Assembly (NCBI GenBank): GCA_021396245.1
Contig: WNYE01000128.1
Span: 16,089 to 80,088, forward strand
Source of the DNA: Sporothrix humicola
Taxonomy: Eukaryota; Ascomycota; Sordariomycetes; Ophiostomatales; Ophiostomataceae
Reading direction: 5' to 3'
DNA length: 64,000 nt
The position numbers were made by a program, and so were the translations under genes. The notes beneath the pieces were generated by a model, which searched no databases, was not told the origin of the DNA, and worked only from the letters and a program-made list of their open reading frames with translations. Below are positions 48,001-58,051 of this stretch, in pieces. Position 1 is the stretch's first letter; every line of letters starts with the position of its first letter.

Positions 48001-51000
48001 AAATCTCCCTGTCTTCCATGTTTTCATCACCTCCTATTTCCCATTTCACAGCCTGCACGCCACAATTGCATCCTTTCGAAAACATCAGAGCGTCAGAGGC
48101 ATATCTCATAATAGAAGTCAAAGGATAGTAAAAGGCAGGAAATAAGGATAAGGTTCACCGTAAAACGCCACATCTAGGATCACCTTTCTTCTACACAATT
48201 CACAGCATGGAATGGGCAGACTATTGCATGGAGTGGCCCGTAAACGCCTCGCCCAGTCCGCTTCGCACACATTCTCTCACTCGCAAAATATGTTGGAAGC
48301 GGACGGAGGCAGCCACTTCCTTATGAGGAAGAGTAGAAACGACAATAAGGTCGAGCAGAGGGTGTGGGAAGGCGTCGAAAAGACAAAGAAAGAGCCAGCC
48401 AACATCAACACTAGGACAAGGCCGTCCCCAAAGCCTCGTAGACAATGTCCGTGAGCCTCACTTTGTGTACTCCGTTTTGTCTATTCTTCTCTTTCTTGCT
48501 TTTTCCAACGGGAAAGCCACGGCCACTGGATCTCCCGCGCAAGCCAAAAAGCCATGAAAGACGGCAGCCAAAATAGAGTGCAAAAAAAAGCGAGGAAGAG
48601 GAATAACAAAAGGATGCAGTGAAAAGGCGGCGCCGTGATGTGCGTGTTAGCAAAACGTCAAAGCACAAAACGACGGAGACAAAAACAAGCAAACGAACAG
48701 ACGTAGAGACGGCGACACTCCATCATCCGAGCACAATGTGGACATCTCCAGCCAACGGTCTGAAGAATGGAGTTTCTTTGAAAGAGCTGTCAGTGGAATC
48801 CTCGTGAACATTTGCTCCGTGACTAGTGCTCTGCCCAGGCGGACATCAAGGGTCTGGGCAGAGGACAACACAGTCATACAGTCAATAGTGCATGTACCCC
48901 AGCTCTGGGCACGTCTGTTGCATCTTTCGTTTTGGGTGCATTACATGCTCACTATCGATAATTGATGATAGTCTTTCTGTTCAGCTTCAAATACAAGGCC
49001 ATTCGTCGATATTCTGTTCAAAATAGAACGGCGGTGCCGCTCGGATGGTCGAAGACAGAAAGCAAGAAGCAAGCATGAAATTCAGCGATAAAGTTGTCTC
49101 AATCTTGACATGATTCACTCGTTTCTTTTTTCCTTCTCTATTTTTTCCCCGTCTTTCTTTTCATTCTTTCGTTTTTCAACTCCTATCGTTCACGTAATTT
49201 TTACCTGCTATACTTGTCCAAACAAAGAAATCGAAATACAAAGGCTACATTGTAGGCAGGCCACCGCTACCCGCTTCGCCCGCGTCAGTCGCCAGTCTAT
49301 TGAATATTCTACCACCAAAACTATGTGGACTATCGCGAACGATGCGAACGACATATGTCCATATTGGGCAAGATAAAAGCAGAGCTAACAGAGGCTGAGA
49401 AACAATAGAACAACGCGGTTGGGGCAGAACAAACAGCTGAAGGAGCGAGAATAGGGCAAGTGTCGTCGCCAAGAATATTTTTACTCTTTTTGTCTCTTTT
49501 TTCTTTGCCCACACTAACGCGTATGGGACCCAAAAAGCGGCAGATTGGTCTAGACTTTTCGCGCGAACAAGGGCAGAAGGGCTAGCAAAAACAATGACAG
49601 CTCACAGATCAACACCATTTTTCCCTTTGTACGGAGTACAGAATGTTCCGTAGACTACAGAGTGCGAGATTATGATATAAGAACGCAGTCAACATGATCT
49701 TGCAGCCGTTTCTAGAAAAGTTGCAGTATGCACGCTTGAAATGCGAAGGGAACTCAAGCTGGGATATCATTGAATATTCGTCGAGATGACGGTTGAAAAA
49801 GAGGGAATCGACAATGTCTCACGGAGCAAACGATACGATAGATGGAGGCCCCGTTGACATTCAAATTCAATTCTACGCGTCCAAAGCATGTCTTACGGTA
49901 ATTATTCTGATGGCACTTGCAATGTTAGCAGTGTAATCTTTCGAGTTGCCAATGTCCGCTCAAGTATCCCCATTTCCAGGTCTTACTTATTATCTCAACA
50001 CTTGTAAATAAATAGCGGCATATGTGAGTTTGCTCGAGTTTATTCCGCCGCGCGATGTCATGCTGCCACGTACCGCCTAGTGCAAAAGGAAGGTGAGAAA
50101 GAAGGAGAAGACGTCGTGAAAGAATGAAGTATGGGGATCATAAAAGAACGGAGTATTTATTATCTTTGAATGCGACTGTTCACGACACTCAAAGACCACT
50201 AAAATGCTCAAAATCCCCCGTAGGAATAGCACGTCCAGCGGGCCTTCCGATTCTCCACGCCCGGGGCTACCGGGGACGCGTACTCACAGACAGTGGACTC
50301 TGCGGAATGAAGAGAAACGGGTGCAAAATGGTGACAATGGAGAGACTCTGAAATGAACAGTCTTCCTCCGGTTTAGTGGTACGCGAATGCGCAAAATAGC
50401 AGCATTCACTGTCGTATTTTAGGTGGTCTTTACACCCCAGGCTAACAAAGTGTCAACGGTGAAATCCTTCGCGTGTGTTGATAGCACAACTACGACATTG
50501 TTCAGTTTATTTTGTGGCCTCATCATCGTCAGTTTAAGCGTGTAGAACGGACATTGAAGTTCTGGATATAAGATGGAAGGAGTCTTCATATATGGTTGAG
50601 AAGCATATGGGAAATAAAAGGCGATTGTAAACGAACGATGATATGAGAGTATTTTGTCATGTCAAACCAATGTTGCATCCAGACGTGTTTTCCACGTGGA
50701 GCGCAACCGTGATATTCCCAATGTTCCCCCAAGATGCTGGCTCTCCATGTGGTATTTCTGGAAATGCTGAAAATTCTGGAAGTTCTCAACAGAGACGGAG
50801 AATTCCTGCCACGATGCGACTGTGCGTACGACAGACAATACCACGGCAGCGGAGAATATTCAGGGGCATCATTGCGACTCTGTGAGAGACAGGTGTTAGT
50901 GCTGACATTCAAGATGAGATGACAAGACAGAAGAACACGACGCATCTACGGAGTACGGTGGACTGTGGACAGATATATCAAATAGATATTAAAGACCCAT

Positions 51001-51540
51001 TCTGTTATTAGCCATCACCAATATGTCTGTGGTCCTCGAGGAGTATTCATTGTATCTCCACGGCAAGACACGTCGATGTCCATGCATCAAAAGACTATGT
51101 GAATAATGAGGTTCCCGAGTTGATACAGCCTCCAACAACAATTGAGAGCATCTGCACGAGATATCGCCAAGTGACGCTCGACTGAACCCTTTGTTTTGTT
51201 TCTCGGCGTGAAGTTTCATACTTCCAGAAACGGCGAGACACCAGGTCTTGGGAAAGGTATCAAGGGGTGCTGAAGACCTGGCAGCATGAGGAATTCACAA
51301 AAAAGGAGGCAACGGCGTCGGTTGTCGTAGACATGGCGTCCAAAAGGTCGGACACGAGAGGGAGCATGAGACTGTCTCAATATAACTGTTATTTTTAACA
51401 CTGCGAGAAGCACAAAATAGGATATCAAAGCAAACCCAGATTCAAAACACGGCACAAACGCCATCATCACCATATATACATCACCAACCTTCTTTTTTTT
51501 CTTTTTTCTTTCTTTTTTTGATAATCAACCACCGCTGACA
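42068..51540. other. Second gene desert
   Basis: About 9.5 kb lack a convincing gene. Frames up to 257 codons exist (for example 41935-42708, minus) but none resembles a family or shows the codon bias of neighbouring genes. The stretch is unusual for seven exact ACGGAGTA octamers between 46.1 and 51.0 kb, a CAGCTGTC hairpin at 44853, and a telomere-complement CTAACCCTA at 45524. Non-coding RNA, regulatory DNA or degraded repeats are possible. A polypyrimidine tract at 51490-51519 lies just 3' of the Knh1-like gene. Confidence 0.55.
44853..44872. repeat. Perfect hairpin, 8-bp stem and 4-nt loop
   Basis: CAGCTGTC and GACAGCTG flank the loop TATT. The arm sequence is the same CAGCTGT core as the hairpin at 10569. 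Confidence 0.85.
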
Positions 51541-52426
51541 TCAGTCCGTCATCTCCGCTCGCTTCTCCCGCTCGCGTTGTGCCTCGTCCGCTCTCCGCAG
51601 AGCATTCCGTCGGATAAAATAGAGGAGGCCGGCCAGTGCCAGTGCTCCAGCCAGACCCAAGGAAATGCCCAGCCCGAGAGCCAGGCGGCGATGAGTCACA
51701 GCCGAGGCTTGCTTCGCCTCGGATTGGTCGTACTCGACGCCGTTGGGGTCGTTGGAGTTGTTGTTGCCGCCCTTGTGGCCGCCGTGGCCCGAGCTTGTTG
51801 ACGATCCTGCGCCACCCGCGCCCTCGATCGTAAAGAACGACGACCGGGCCAAGACGGGCACGGTCAGACTTCCCGGCTCGTTGGCCGACAAGTTCCAGAC
51901 GGCCGGTCGGATCTCGACTTCATAAAGGCCGGTGGGCATGTACTGGAGAGGAGCGGGGACGGACGTCCATGAGAAGGACGACGTGTTGGCGACGTTGGCT
52001 GGAAGGGTGCGCAGCAGTCAGAAACTGTCATGGTGATATATAACACAAGTAGGGCACGTCACAAGACTCACGGGCAATGGTCACGAGAAACGAGTTGGCG
52101 CGGTTTGTGGCCGTCCGGTTGATGGCCCTCGCGGTGATGCTTAAGGGCTCGTACTTGGCATCGATGGGCGTCCACGAGATGTTGAGGGTCTGGCCCTTGG
52201 TGACGTTGACAAACGACGAAGTGAACTCCGAGCCATTGATGATCGGCGGAACAACAGGGCCGTGGCCCATGGGGCCGGCCATGACGGGGATCGGCGGTGG
52301 CTCGTCTTCGGTGGGCTCGGGAGTGTTGTCGGCCAGGACGGACATTGGTGTCGATATCAAAAGAATGGCCGTAAACAACATTCTCAAAGCGGCCGAATGC
52401 CGTAAACGTGTACTTGATGAGAGCAT
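51541..52426 (-). CDS. Kre9/Knh1-like type I membrane protein
   Basis: Two exons, 52426-52072 and 51998-51541, encode about 270 residues. The 73-nt intron has donor GTGAGT, branch CTGAC and acceptor CCAG, and joins FLVTIA to PNVANTSSFSW. A signal peptide ends near MSVLA (residue 32). The extracellular part carries NVTKGQTLNISWTP, NTSSFSWTSVP and PTGLYEVEIRP, the order of strands typical of the Ig-like Kre9/Knh1 N-terminal domain found in Ser/Thr-rich surface proteins, with about six N-glycosylation sequons. A Gly/His/Asn-rich spacer leads to one membrane helix, LALGLGISLGLAGALALAGL, and a basic RRNALRR-type cytosolic tail. Most relatives I know of end in a GPI signal, so the transmembrane ending is of note. 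A role at the cell surface or wall is inferred. Confidence 0.8.
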
Positions 52427-53215
52427 CGTGAGGGTGTGAGGGCGTTGAAGATTGCAAAGGGGATCGTTGATTCTCGCTGCGTCGGTTGGCCTTGAGTGAA
52501 GAGCTGTCTATGATGTGTCGCAAAGTTATGTTGTCCAGACGGCAGTCGTTTGATTTCGATGTCGTGACAGTTAATCAACTTGCGGATGAGAGCTCTGGTC
52601 GTCGACAGACGTTGTCCGCTTTGTCAGAAAGAGGATGGTTGATGGTAATGAAATCAACAGAACACCATCACATCATGTCGTTTATTTCACCTGAATGTTG
52701 TTGAAACTGAAGGATATGAGATGGAAGCAGGTGGAGGATAAAGGTATTTGCACTTCCATTCTAGGGATACATCGTCTGACCTTCTCCCCTCGCCCTCTAT
52801 GACATGGGACAGATGATGACGGTACAAAACACGGCATCTCTTTTGTGCCGCACTCTTCTGGATACAACCCTTTTTCCCGGGGCCAAGTTGGGGGCAAAAA
52901 TGGAAAGAAACAACAGAAAAGGCTGGGGTTGTTGGCAATATACAGATGTAATATATTGTCAAGTAAGACTGGGGAAAAGAGGAGGGATATCAAGTTGTGT
53001 TAGCTGCAGGGCATATTGTGATGCTAGTTTTGAAAAAGGCTATGTCGTCTCATTATTCTTTATGATTTTGTTTCTACTTTTCTTGCATTTTTTTATTATC
53101 GCTGTTTCCAATGGATTTTGTTAATAAAATATTTACTATTGTTTTTGAAAGATTAATGTGGTCTGTATTTTTTATGGGAAATAGTATAACAAGTCAGAAT
53201 TCGATCGTAGATGAG

Positions 53216-53252
<37 letters not shown>

Positions 53253-54117
53253 ATCGAAAGCATCAACAAGATTAGCACAGGTACATAAAAACTAGACAAA
53301 CCTGGACGGTCTCTTGCTATTCTTCCTTTTTCACCTCTCCCCAACTCTGACAATGCTGCTCTTTCCACCTTCTCGATTAAGCTATTTTGCCGGAGCGAGC
53401 ACTTTGGATAAACTGCAGCGTTGTCGTTGAGGCAGATGTTTATATTGCGGGCCAGCCAATAAGATCAGCCGTCGATGCGGCACAGCACAATGTGCAGGCA
53501 AAGATCGTTGCGCGAGATCTCCCCCTCATCCCATATTCCAGGTCATAATTCACACAGTAATACTGTGCATTCACTCGACTTAAGAGCGGGCTAAAGCTGT
53601 TGGGCAATTGTGGCTCAATTCTATGTGATGTATTCCTATGTGGCTCGACTGGGCCTGTGCCGTTGTATCGTTGGCACTTTGGCCCTATCCTGTTGGCCGA
53701 ATGATCTTGGCCATTCTACCTGGTATTGCCATTAACTTTCTGCCGATTCCACAGACACGTTGGTTCTGCTTGCCTGTCATCAACATCATACTGCCCAGAC
53801 AAGTCAGACCGAGCCTGACGACAGCAGGCTAATGCTTTTGGTAATAATGTCCTCATAACATCCATAGTCGTAAAGACGCACAGATCTGGCTGATCTCGTA
53901 GGAGAGACGTGAGCAGGGCGGGAGGCTAGAGTCGAGCAACGGGCGGATTTGGTCCCCAATGAGAGCAAGCAGGTCAGACAGCTCTTGTTTGTGGCCCGTG
54001 TCGTATGCCTCCCCTCATCTCGGCTCTTGTGTCTGATGAAAGCTCTTCAGCCGCGGCTTGGCGCGGGTTGTTGTTGCTGTTTTGCTCTTTTCTTTCTTCT
54101 TCTTTTCCTCTCCACGC
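52427..54117. other. Intergenic region, no gene recognised
   Basis: About 1.7 kb hold the upstream region of the Knh1-like gene and the 3' flank of YAF9. Frames are short. A 35-nt poly(A) and an AT-rich patch (about 53030-53260) lie in the middle. No RNA gene was recognised. Confidence 0.55.
53216..53250 (+). repeat. Poly(A) run, 35 nt
   Basis: An uninterrupted run of 35 A is the longest mononucleotide tract in the window. No element body or target-site duplication was recognised next to it. Confidence 0.9.
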
Positions 54118-55031
54118 TCACCCAGCCACCATGGCATCCGTCGCCTCCTTCTTGAGGGCGGCCAGCCGTTCCTCCTTGACTCGCAGCTCCGCCAGCAGCT
54201 TCTCCGTCATCGTCTGCACGCTGCTCTGCGCATCCTGGAGCTTCTTGATTTCGAGCTTCTCCGTCTCTTTGCTAAACGGGCTCTTTTGCCGACTGTCTAG
54301 GGGAACCATGGCGCTGCGCGCAAGCACGCCGCCCTCGCTGCGCTTGCCGATGGGTGCGAGCGCAGCGGCGGCGGCGGACGACGAGCCGGACGTAGCTTTG
54401 GGGAGGGCCAGCGCGCCCGTCGTCAGAATCTCGTAAAAGGTCTCGTAGGGCTCGTTGAAGAGCTGCTCTTCGTACGTCCAGGCGGGCACCTGGCCCGTGG
54501 CGCGCATGGCCTCGCGGTCTTCGTCGGTGCGGCCATAAGGGTGGAGGCGGAGGTGGTGGTAGAGCGTTTGGGGCTTTTCGCCGCTCTCGGAGACGTAGTA
54601 AAGCTTGAGCGTGATTTCGAATTCACCCCAGCCGGTTTCTTCGACAATGAATGGCTTTCCGGGTTCGCCGTCGATCACTGGAGAAGCGAGCGTTAGTCTC
54701 AAACGAGCAAAGCGATTGAAGAAGAAAAGCGAGCGCAGCAAGCATCTCAAGGAGGAGAAACGAGCGCAGCGAGGACGACAAAAAACTTACTTCGGACGGG
54801 GTTGGGAATGGACTCGTGGAGCTTGAACTGGACACGACGCAGCCAGTAGGTGATGTCGGTGTCGTCGACGCCCTTGACAAAGACGGTCCAGGAGTGGGTG
54901 TGGTCATCGGGGACGCCCGGGGGTTTGGGGTTGGTCTTGTCGTCGAACGGTTTGGAAGTCGAGCCGTAGACAAAAGGGCGGTAGATCTGGCAGCCCTTGA
55001 CGCGCTTGCCGACGCCGCTGGGTGGGGCCAT
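54118..55031 (-). CDS. YAF9: YEATS-domain protein Yaf9 (SWR1/NuA4 subunit)
   Basis: Yaf9 reads acylated histone H3 and belongs to the SWR1 and NuA4 chromatin complexes. Two exons, 55031-54791 and 54677-54118, encode about 266 residues, close to the family length. The 113-nt intron (donor GTAAGT, branch CTAAC, acceptor CCAG) is phase 1 and joins SIPNPVR to MIDGEPGKPF. The YEATS domain (about 8-150) shows CQIYRPFVYGS, HTHSWTVFVKG, WLRRVQFKLHESIPN, ETGWGEFEITLKLYY and LYHHLRLHPYG. The Ala/Ser-rich linker ends in a C-terminal coiled coil (about 215-262) for complex assembly. It is divergent from the COQ11-like gene across 405 bp. Confidence 0.95.
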
Positions 55032-55255
55032 CTTGCGTGTGGGAGATTATGAGATGGAAGTACGCTGTGTGTGTTGATGCGATAGTGGCTGGCGCGCTGG
55101 CGATGCGATGCAATGAGGAAGAAGTTGGAGTCAACAATTAACGTCGCGATGCCGAAAGACGAATTCGCAGTCGGCGTGGATGGAGAGTTGTAATTGGCTA
55201 CCGACAGTGAGAGACCCACTAAAATCGTTGTCCCCACTAACAAGCTTAACTGGAT

Positions 55256-55261
55256 CACGTG
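55256..55261. promoter_or_regulatory. E-box (ATCACGTG) in the YAF9/COQ11 divergent promoter
   Basis: CACGTG, within ATCACGTG on the plus strand, is about 225 bp from the YAF9 ATG and 175 bp from the COQ11-like ATG. It matches RTCACRTG. Confidence 0.5.
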
Positions 55262-55436
55262 CAGCTCTCTAGCATGATCTGACCTGGAGCTTCAATGACC
55301 TCACCTCATACGAGTTCGTATCTCCGTCGTGCAAACGCTCAATTTGATTTTTCTCAGACAATTTGGTCAATTGATCAGGCACAAACTTTTTCAACTATCT
55401 TTTACCTCGATTATTATCTCACATACCCATCACACA

Positions 55437-56276
55437 ATGGCCTCCGCTGCAAAGAGGCTCGTCGTCTGCGGCGGCAACGGCTTCCTGGGATCGCGCATCT
55501 GCAAGTTTGGCGTCCAGCGCGGCTGGGATGTTACGTCGATCAGCCGGTCCGGCGAGCCCCGGTGGGAGGCTGTGACGGACGCACGGACAGCGCCGTCGTG
55601 GGCCCGCCGCGTCTCCTGGGAGCGCGCCGACGTTTTCGAGCCATCAACCTATGCTCCCTTGATGAGAGGCGCAAACTACGCCGTCCACAGCCTGGGCATT
55701 TTGCTCGAGGCCGACTACAAGGGCATCCTGTCAGGGAAAGAGTCGCCCGTCGAGGGCATCAAGAAGGTGCTGGGTGGCAAGCCCCCCGCGAACGGCCCGA
55801 CCTACGAGAGAATGAACCGAGACAGCGCTCTGTTGGCAGCCCAGGCCGCAGCCGAGGGCGGCGTTGAGGCGTTTGCATACATTTCGGCGTCCGGTGCGGC
55901 ACCGGGCCTGCCGTCGCGGTACTTGAGCACCAAACGCGAAGCAGAGCGCCTGCTGGAGGCCAAGTCCAAGCTGGAAAAGGAGGGAGAACGGCTTGGGCGG
56001 CCCATTTTCATTCGGGCGCCGTTCATGTATGATGCCGGCGCGAGGCCGCTGACAGTGCCGTTGGCAGCGATTGCTGGCGCCGGCACGGTCGTCAACCGGT
56101 TTACGGGCGGTGCGCTGACTGGTCTGCTTGGCACCCTGGGCACAAAACCGCTCAAGGCTGACGATGTGGCCGAAGCCGTTGTCGAGGCGTTGAGCGACGA
56201 GTCTGTGGCCGGTGCCATCGAGGTTGCACAGCTGGTCGAGCTGGCCAACCGGGGATGGAGGAAGGGGATGCTGTAG
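55437..56276 (+). CDS. COQ11: Coq11-like atypical SDR, mitochondrial
   Basis: An NAD(P)-binding, atypical short-chain dehydrogenase of about 279 residues resembles yeast Coq11 (YLR290C), a component linked to the coenzyme Q synthome on the matrix side of the inner membrane. The Rossmann motif VVCGGNGFLGSRIC lies at residues 9-22. Further matches are ISRSGEP, VHSLGILLE, AYISASGA, GLPSRYLSTKREAE and IRAPFMYD. The start ATG at 55437 is chosen because the protein then opens directly into the Rossmann strand, as in homologues; the frame is open upstream to 55329 without family likeness. The substrate of the family is not settled. The gene is convergent with SYF2 (about 264 bp). Confidence 0.88.
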   Translation: MASAAKRLVVCGGNGFLGSRICKFGVQRGWDVTSISRSGEPRWEAVTDARTAPSWARRVSWERADVFEPSTYAPLMRGANYAVHSLGILLEADYKGILSGKESPVEGIKKVLGGKPPANGPTYERMNRDSALLAAQAAAEGGVEAFAYISASGAAPGLPSRYLSTKREAERLLEAKSKLEKEGERLGRPIFIRAPFMYDAGARPLTVPLAAIAGAGTVVNRFTGGALTGLLGTLGTKPLKADDVAEAVVEALSDESVAGAIEVAQLVELANRGWRKGML

Positions 56277-56540
56277 GGGCGTTATGGGAGAAAATAACAA
56301 CAAAAAGGGAGAAGAAAAGGTGACAAGACAAATGTATTATTAGCATAGCGTTTGTGTATCATAGTTTGAGTTTTCAGGACGAAGCAACGTCCAGCCATAG
56401 AACCAGTTCCACCCAAATAATAATATAATAAAGGCAACGAAAAAGCAAATGAAAAAAATAACATGCTCATGCAAATCCGACTAGGGTCTCCGTAACGCCG
56501 CCTGTGGCACAAAAATTATACAAGTCCCCCTCGCTTGCCC

Positions 56541-57512
56541 CTAAATCATCGTTCCACGCTCGAAACTGTCGCGGATCTCCGTCGTGTACTTGTCGTAGAA
56601 CCGCGCCAGCTTCTGGTTAAAGTGCTTGTTCTTCTCGTTGATGTACGTGACGTCCGCATCCTCGCCGTTCTTCGCCAGCCGCTCCCGCCGCTTGCGCAGC
56701 GCCGCGTCGTCGGCCTTCTTCTGGTCGTTGACCAGCCGGTCGATGGCTTCTTTGGAGGGGCGGTTGTCGGCAAAGGACGTCGACTCGGCCGTCGAGAAAA
56801 ATGTGCCGTCCTTGTCAATGGCAATCAGCTCGCCGTCGGCCGTCTCCACGATTTCGAGCGTTCCTGCTGCCGCCGCTTTCTCGACAGCCGCCAGCTTGTC
56901 GCGGGCGTATTGGTCCAGGTCGGGTGCAGCCAGTGCAGCCGCATTCCGGACCTGCTTCTTGTAGACCTTGCCCGCTTCCTGCGTGTAATCCTGGAACGCC
57001 GCATTGTCGCGGTGCGCCGCCTTCTTCTTCATGCGCTTGTCCCACCGCTCGCTCTCCTCGGCCGTCCAGTCCCACGCGCGTTTGCGCTCAAAGTCGCCGC
57101 CCTCGTCCTCGACCTCAGCCTTTAGGAGTTTGTGGGAGGTGACGGCGACTTTGCGGCGCAGGGCGTTGAGTTGCGATGCATCAGTCGACAATCTTTGCGT
57201 CTCGGCGGCGGCCGCCTTGAGGTTTTGGTCGGACGACGACTTGGCGCGGGCTTGCAGGGCCTTGAAACGGGCCATGCGGTCGGCCGCGGACGTGGAGGGT
57301 GCGGGGGCTGTCGTGGATGTGGCTGTGGCTGTCGTTGTTGTCGTCTCCGCTGGTGCTTCTGGCTCTGGCTCTGGTTCTGGTTCTGGTGCTACCTTGGCCT
57401 CTTCGTCGACTTCGGTTGGCGCGTCGGCTGGTGGCGCAGGCTCGACAGCAAGCTCCGCGGCGGCCTCCTCGGCCTTCTTGGAGGCCCTTGTGGTTCGTTT
57501 TCGCGGCGGCAT
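56541..57512 (-). CDS. SYF2: Pre-mRNA-splicing factor Syf2
   Basis: A single-exon gene encodes 323 residues. Syf2 is a subunit of the NineTeen/Prp19-associated spliceosome complex and acts in the nucleus. Signature blocks are RMARFKALQARAK, SHKLLKAEVEDEGGDFERKRAWDWT, ERWDKRMKKK, AFQDYTQEAGKVYKKQ and, at the C-terminus, YINEKNKHFNQKLARFYDKY followed by TTEIRDSFERGTMI. The N-terminal 80 residues are a basic start (MPPRKRTTRASKK), then Ala/Pro/Glu repeats (EPEPEPEPE) and a Thr/Ala run, poorly conserved and probably disordered. Start context is ACCATGC. It is divergent from the 575-residue gene over 539 bp. Confidence 0.93.
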   Translation of the reverse strand: MPPRKRTTRASKKAEEAAAELAVEPAPPADAPTEVDEEAKVAPEPEPEPEPEAPAETTTTTATATSTTAPAPSTSAADRMARFKALQARAKSSSDQNLKAAAAETQRLSTDASQLNALRRKVAVTSHKLLKAEVEDEGGDFERKRAWDWTAEESERWDKRMKKKAAHRDNAAFQDYTQEAGKVYKKQVRNAAALAAPDLDQYARDKLAAVEKAAAAGTLEIVETADGELIAIDKDGTFFSTAESTSFADNRPSKEAIDRLVNDQKKADDAALRKRRERLAKNGEDADVTYINEKNKHFNQKLARFYDKYTTEIRDSFERGTMI

Positions 57513-57612
57513 GGTGGGATATGATGTGTTGATGGATGTGGTTGAGGTTTTGGCAAGAGGATTTGTTGATGCTGCACGGCTGCAGTATGATGTAGAAAAG
57601 GCATCGACAGTG

Positions 57613-57626
57613 GGTCACACGTGACC
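57613..57626. promoter_or_regulatory. Symmetrical E-box in the SYF2/575-aa divergent promoter
   Basis: GGTCAC and GTGACC are inverted around AC, giving a CACGTG core at 57618-57623. On the minus strand it reads GTCACGTG, matching RTCACRTG. It is about 105 bp upstream of the SYF2 ATG. Confidence 0.5.
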
Positions 57627-58051
57627 ATTCACGCGAATGAGTCTGCGACTCTGTTAAGGCGTGTCCAAAGCACTACTGCCTCACCGCCTTCAGGCACAGC
57701 GGCAGAAAAACACGCTACTGCCATCACCAAGAAAACCGGTCCGAGGCCAGCATGTTTTAGCGGGCGTTTTCCAGACTTGTCTCGCTGTCGGGGCCCGCTT
57801 CTCCTCACCAAGCTCCTTCCTGACCCCAGACTGTCTCCATACCTGCCCCGGATTGTCGCTTTCCTGACGCTTTCCTGGACAAGACAGCAGAAAGGGGCGA
57901 GGGGAGCGCCTTCATTCTGCGAGAATTCTACAGAGATCAACACTCATTATTTAAGAATTTGCTCTTGTACTCTCTCCACGACCTTCCGCCGTCTTTTCCA
58001 CTGAGAGAATCGATAGTTTTCTCGGTATTCTTCAACGGACGAGCCAGCAGA

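Noticed and set aside
53216..53250. Poly(A) as the tail of a LINE or processed pseudogene
   Set aside because: No reverse-transcriptase frame, gene copy or flanking target-site duplication was seen.
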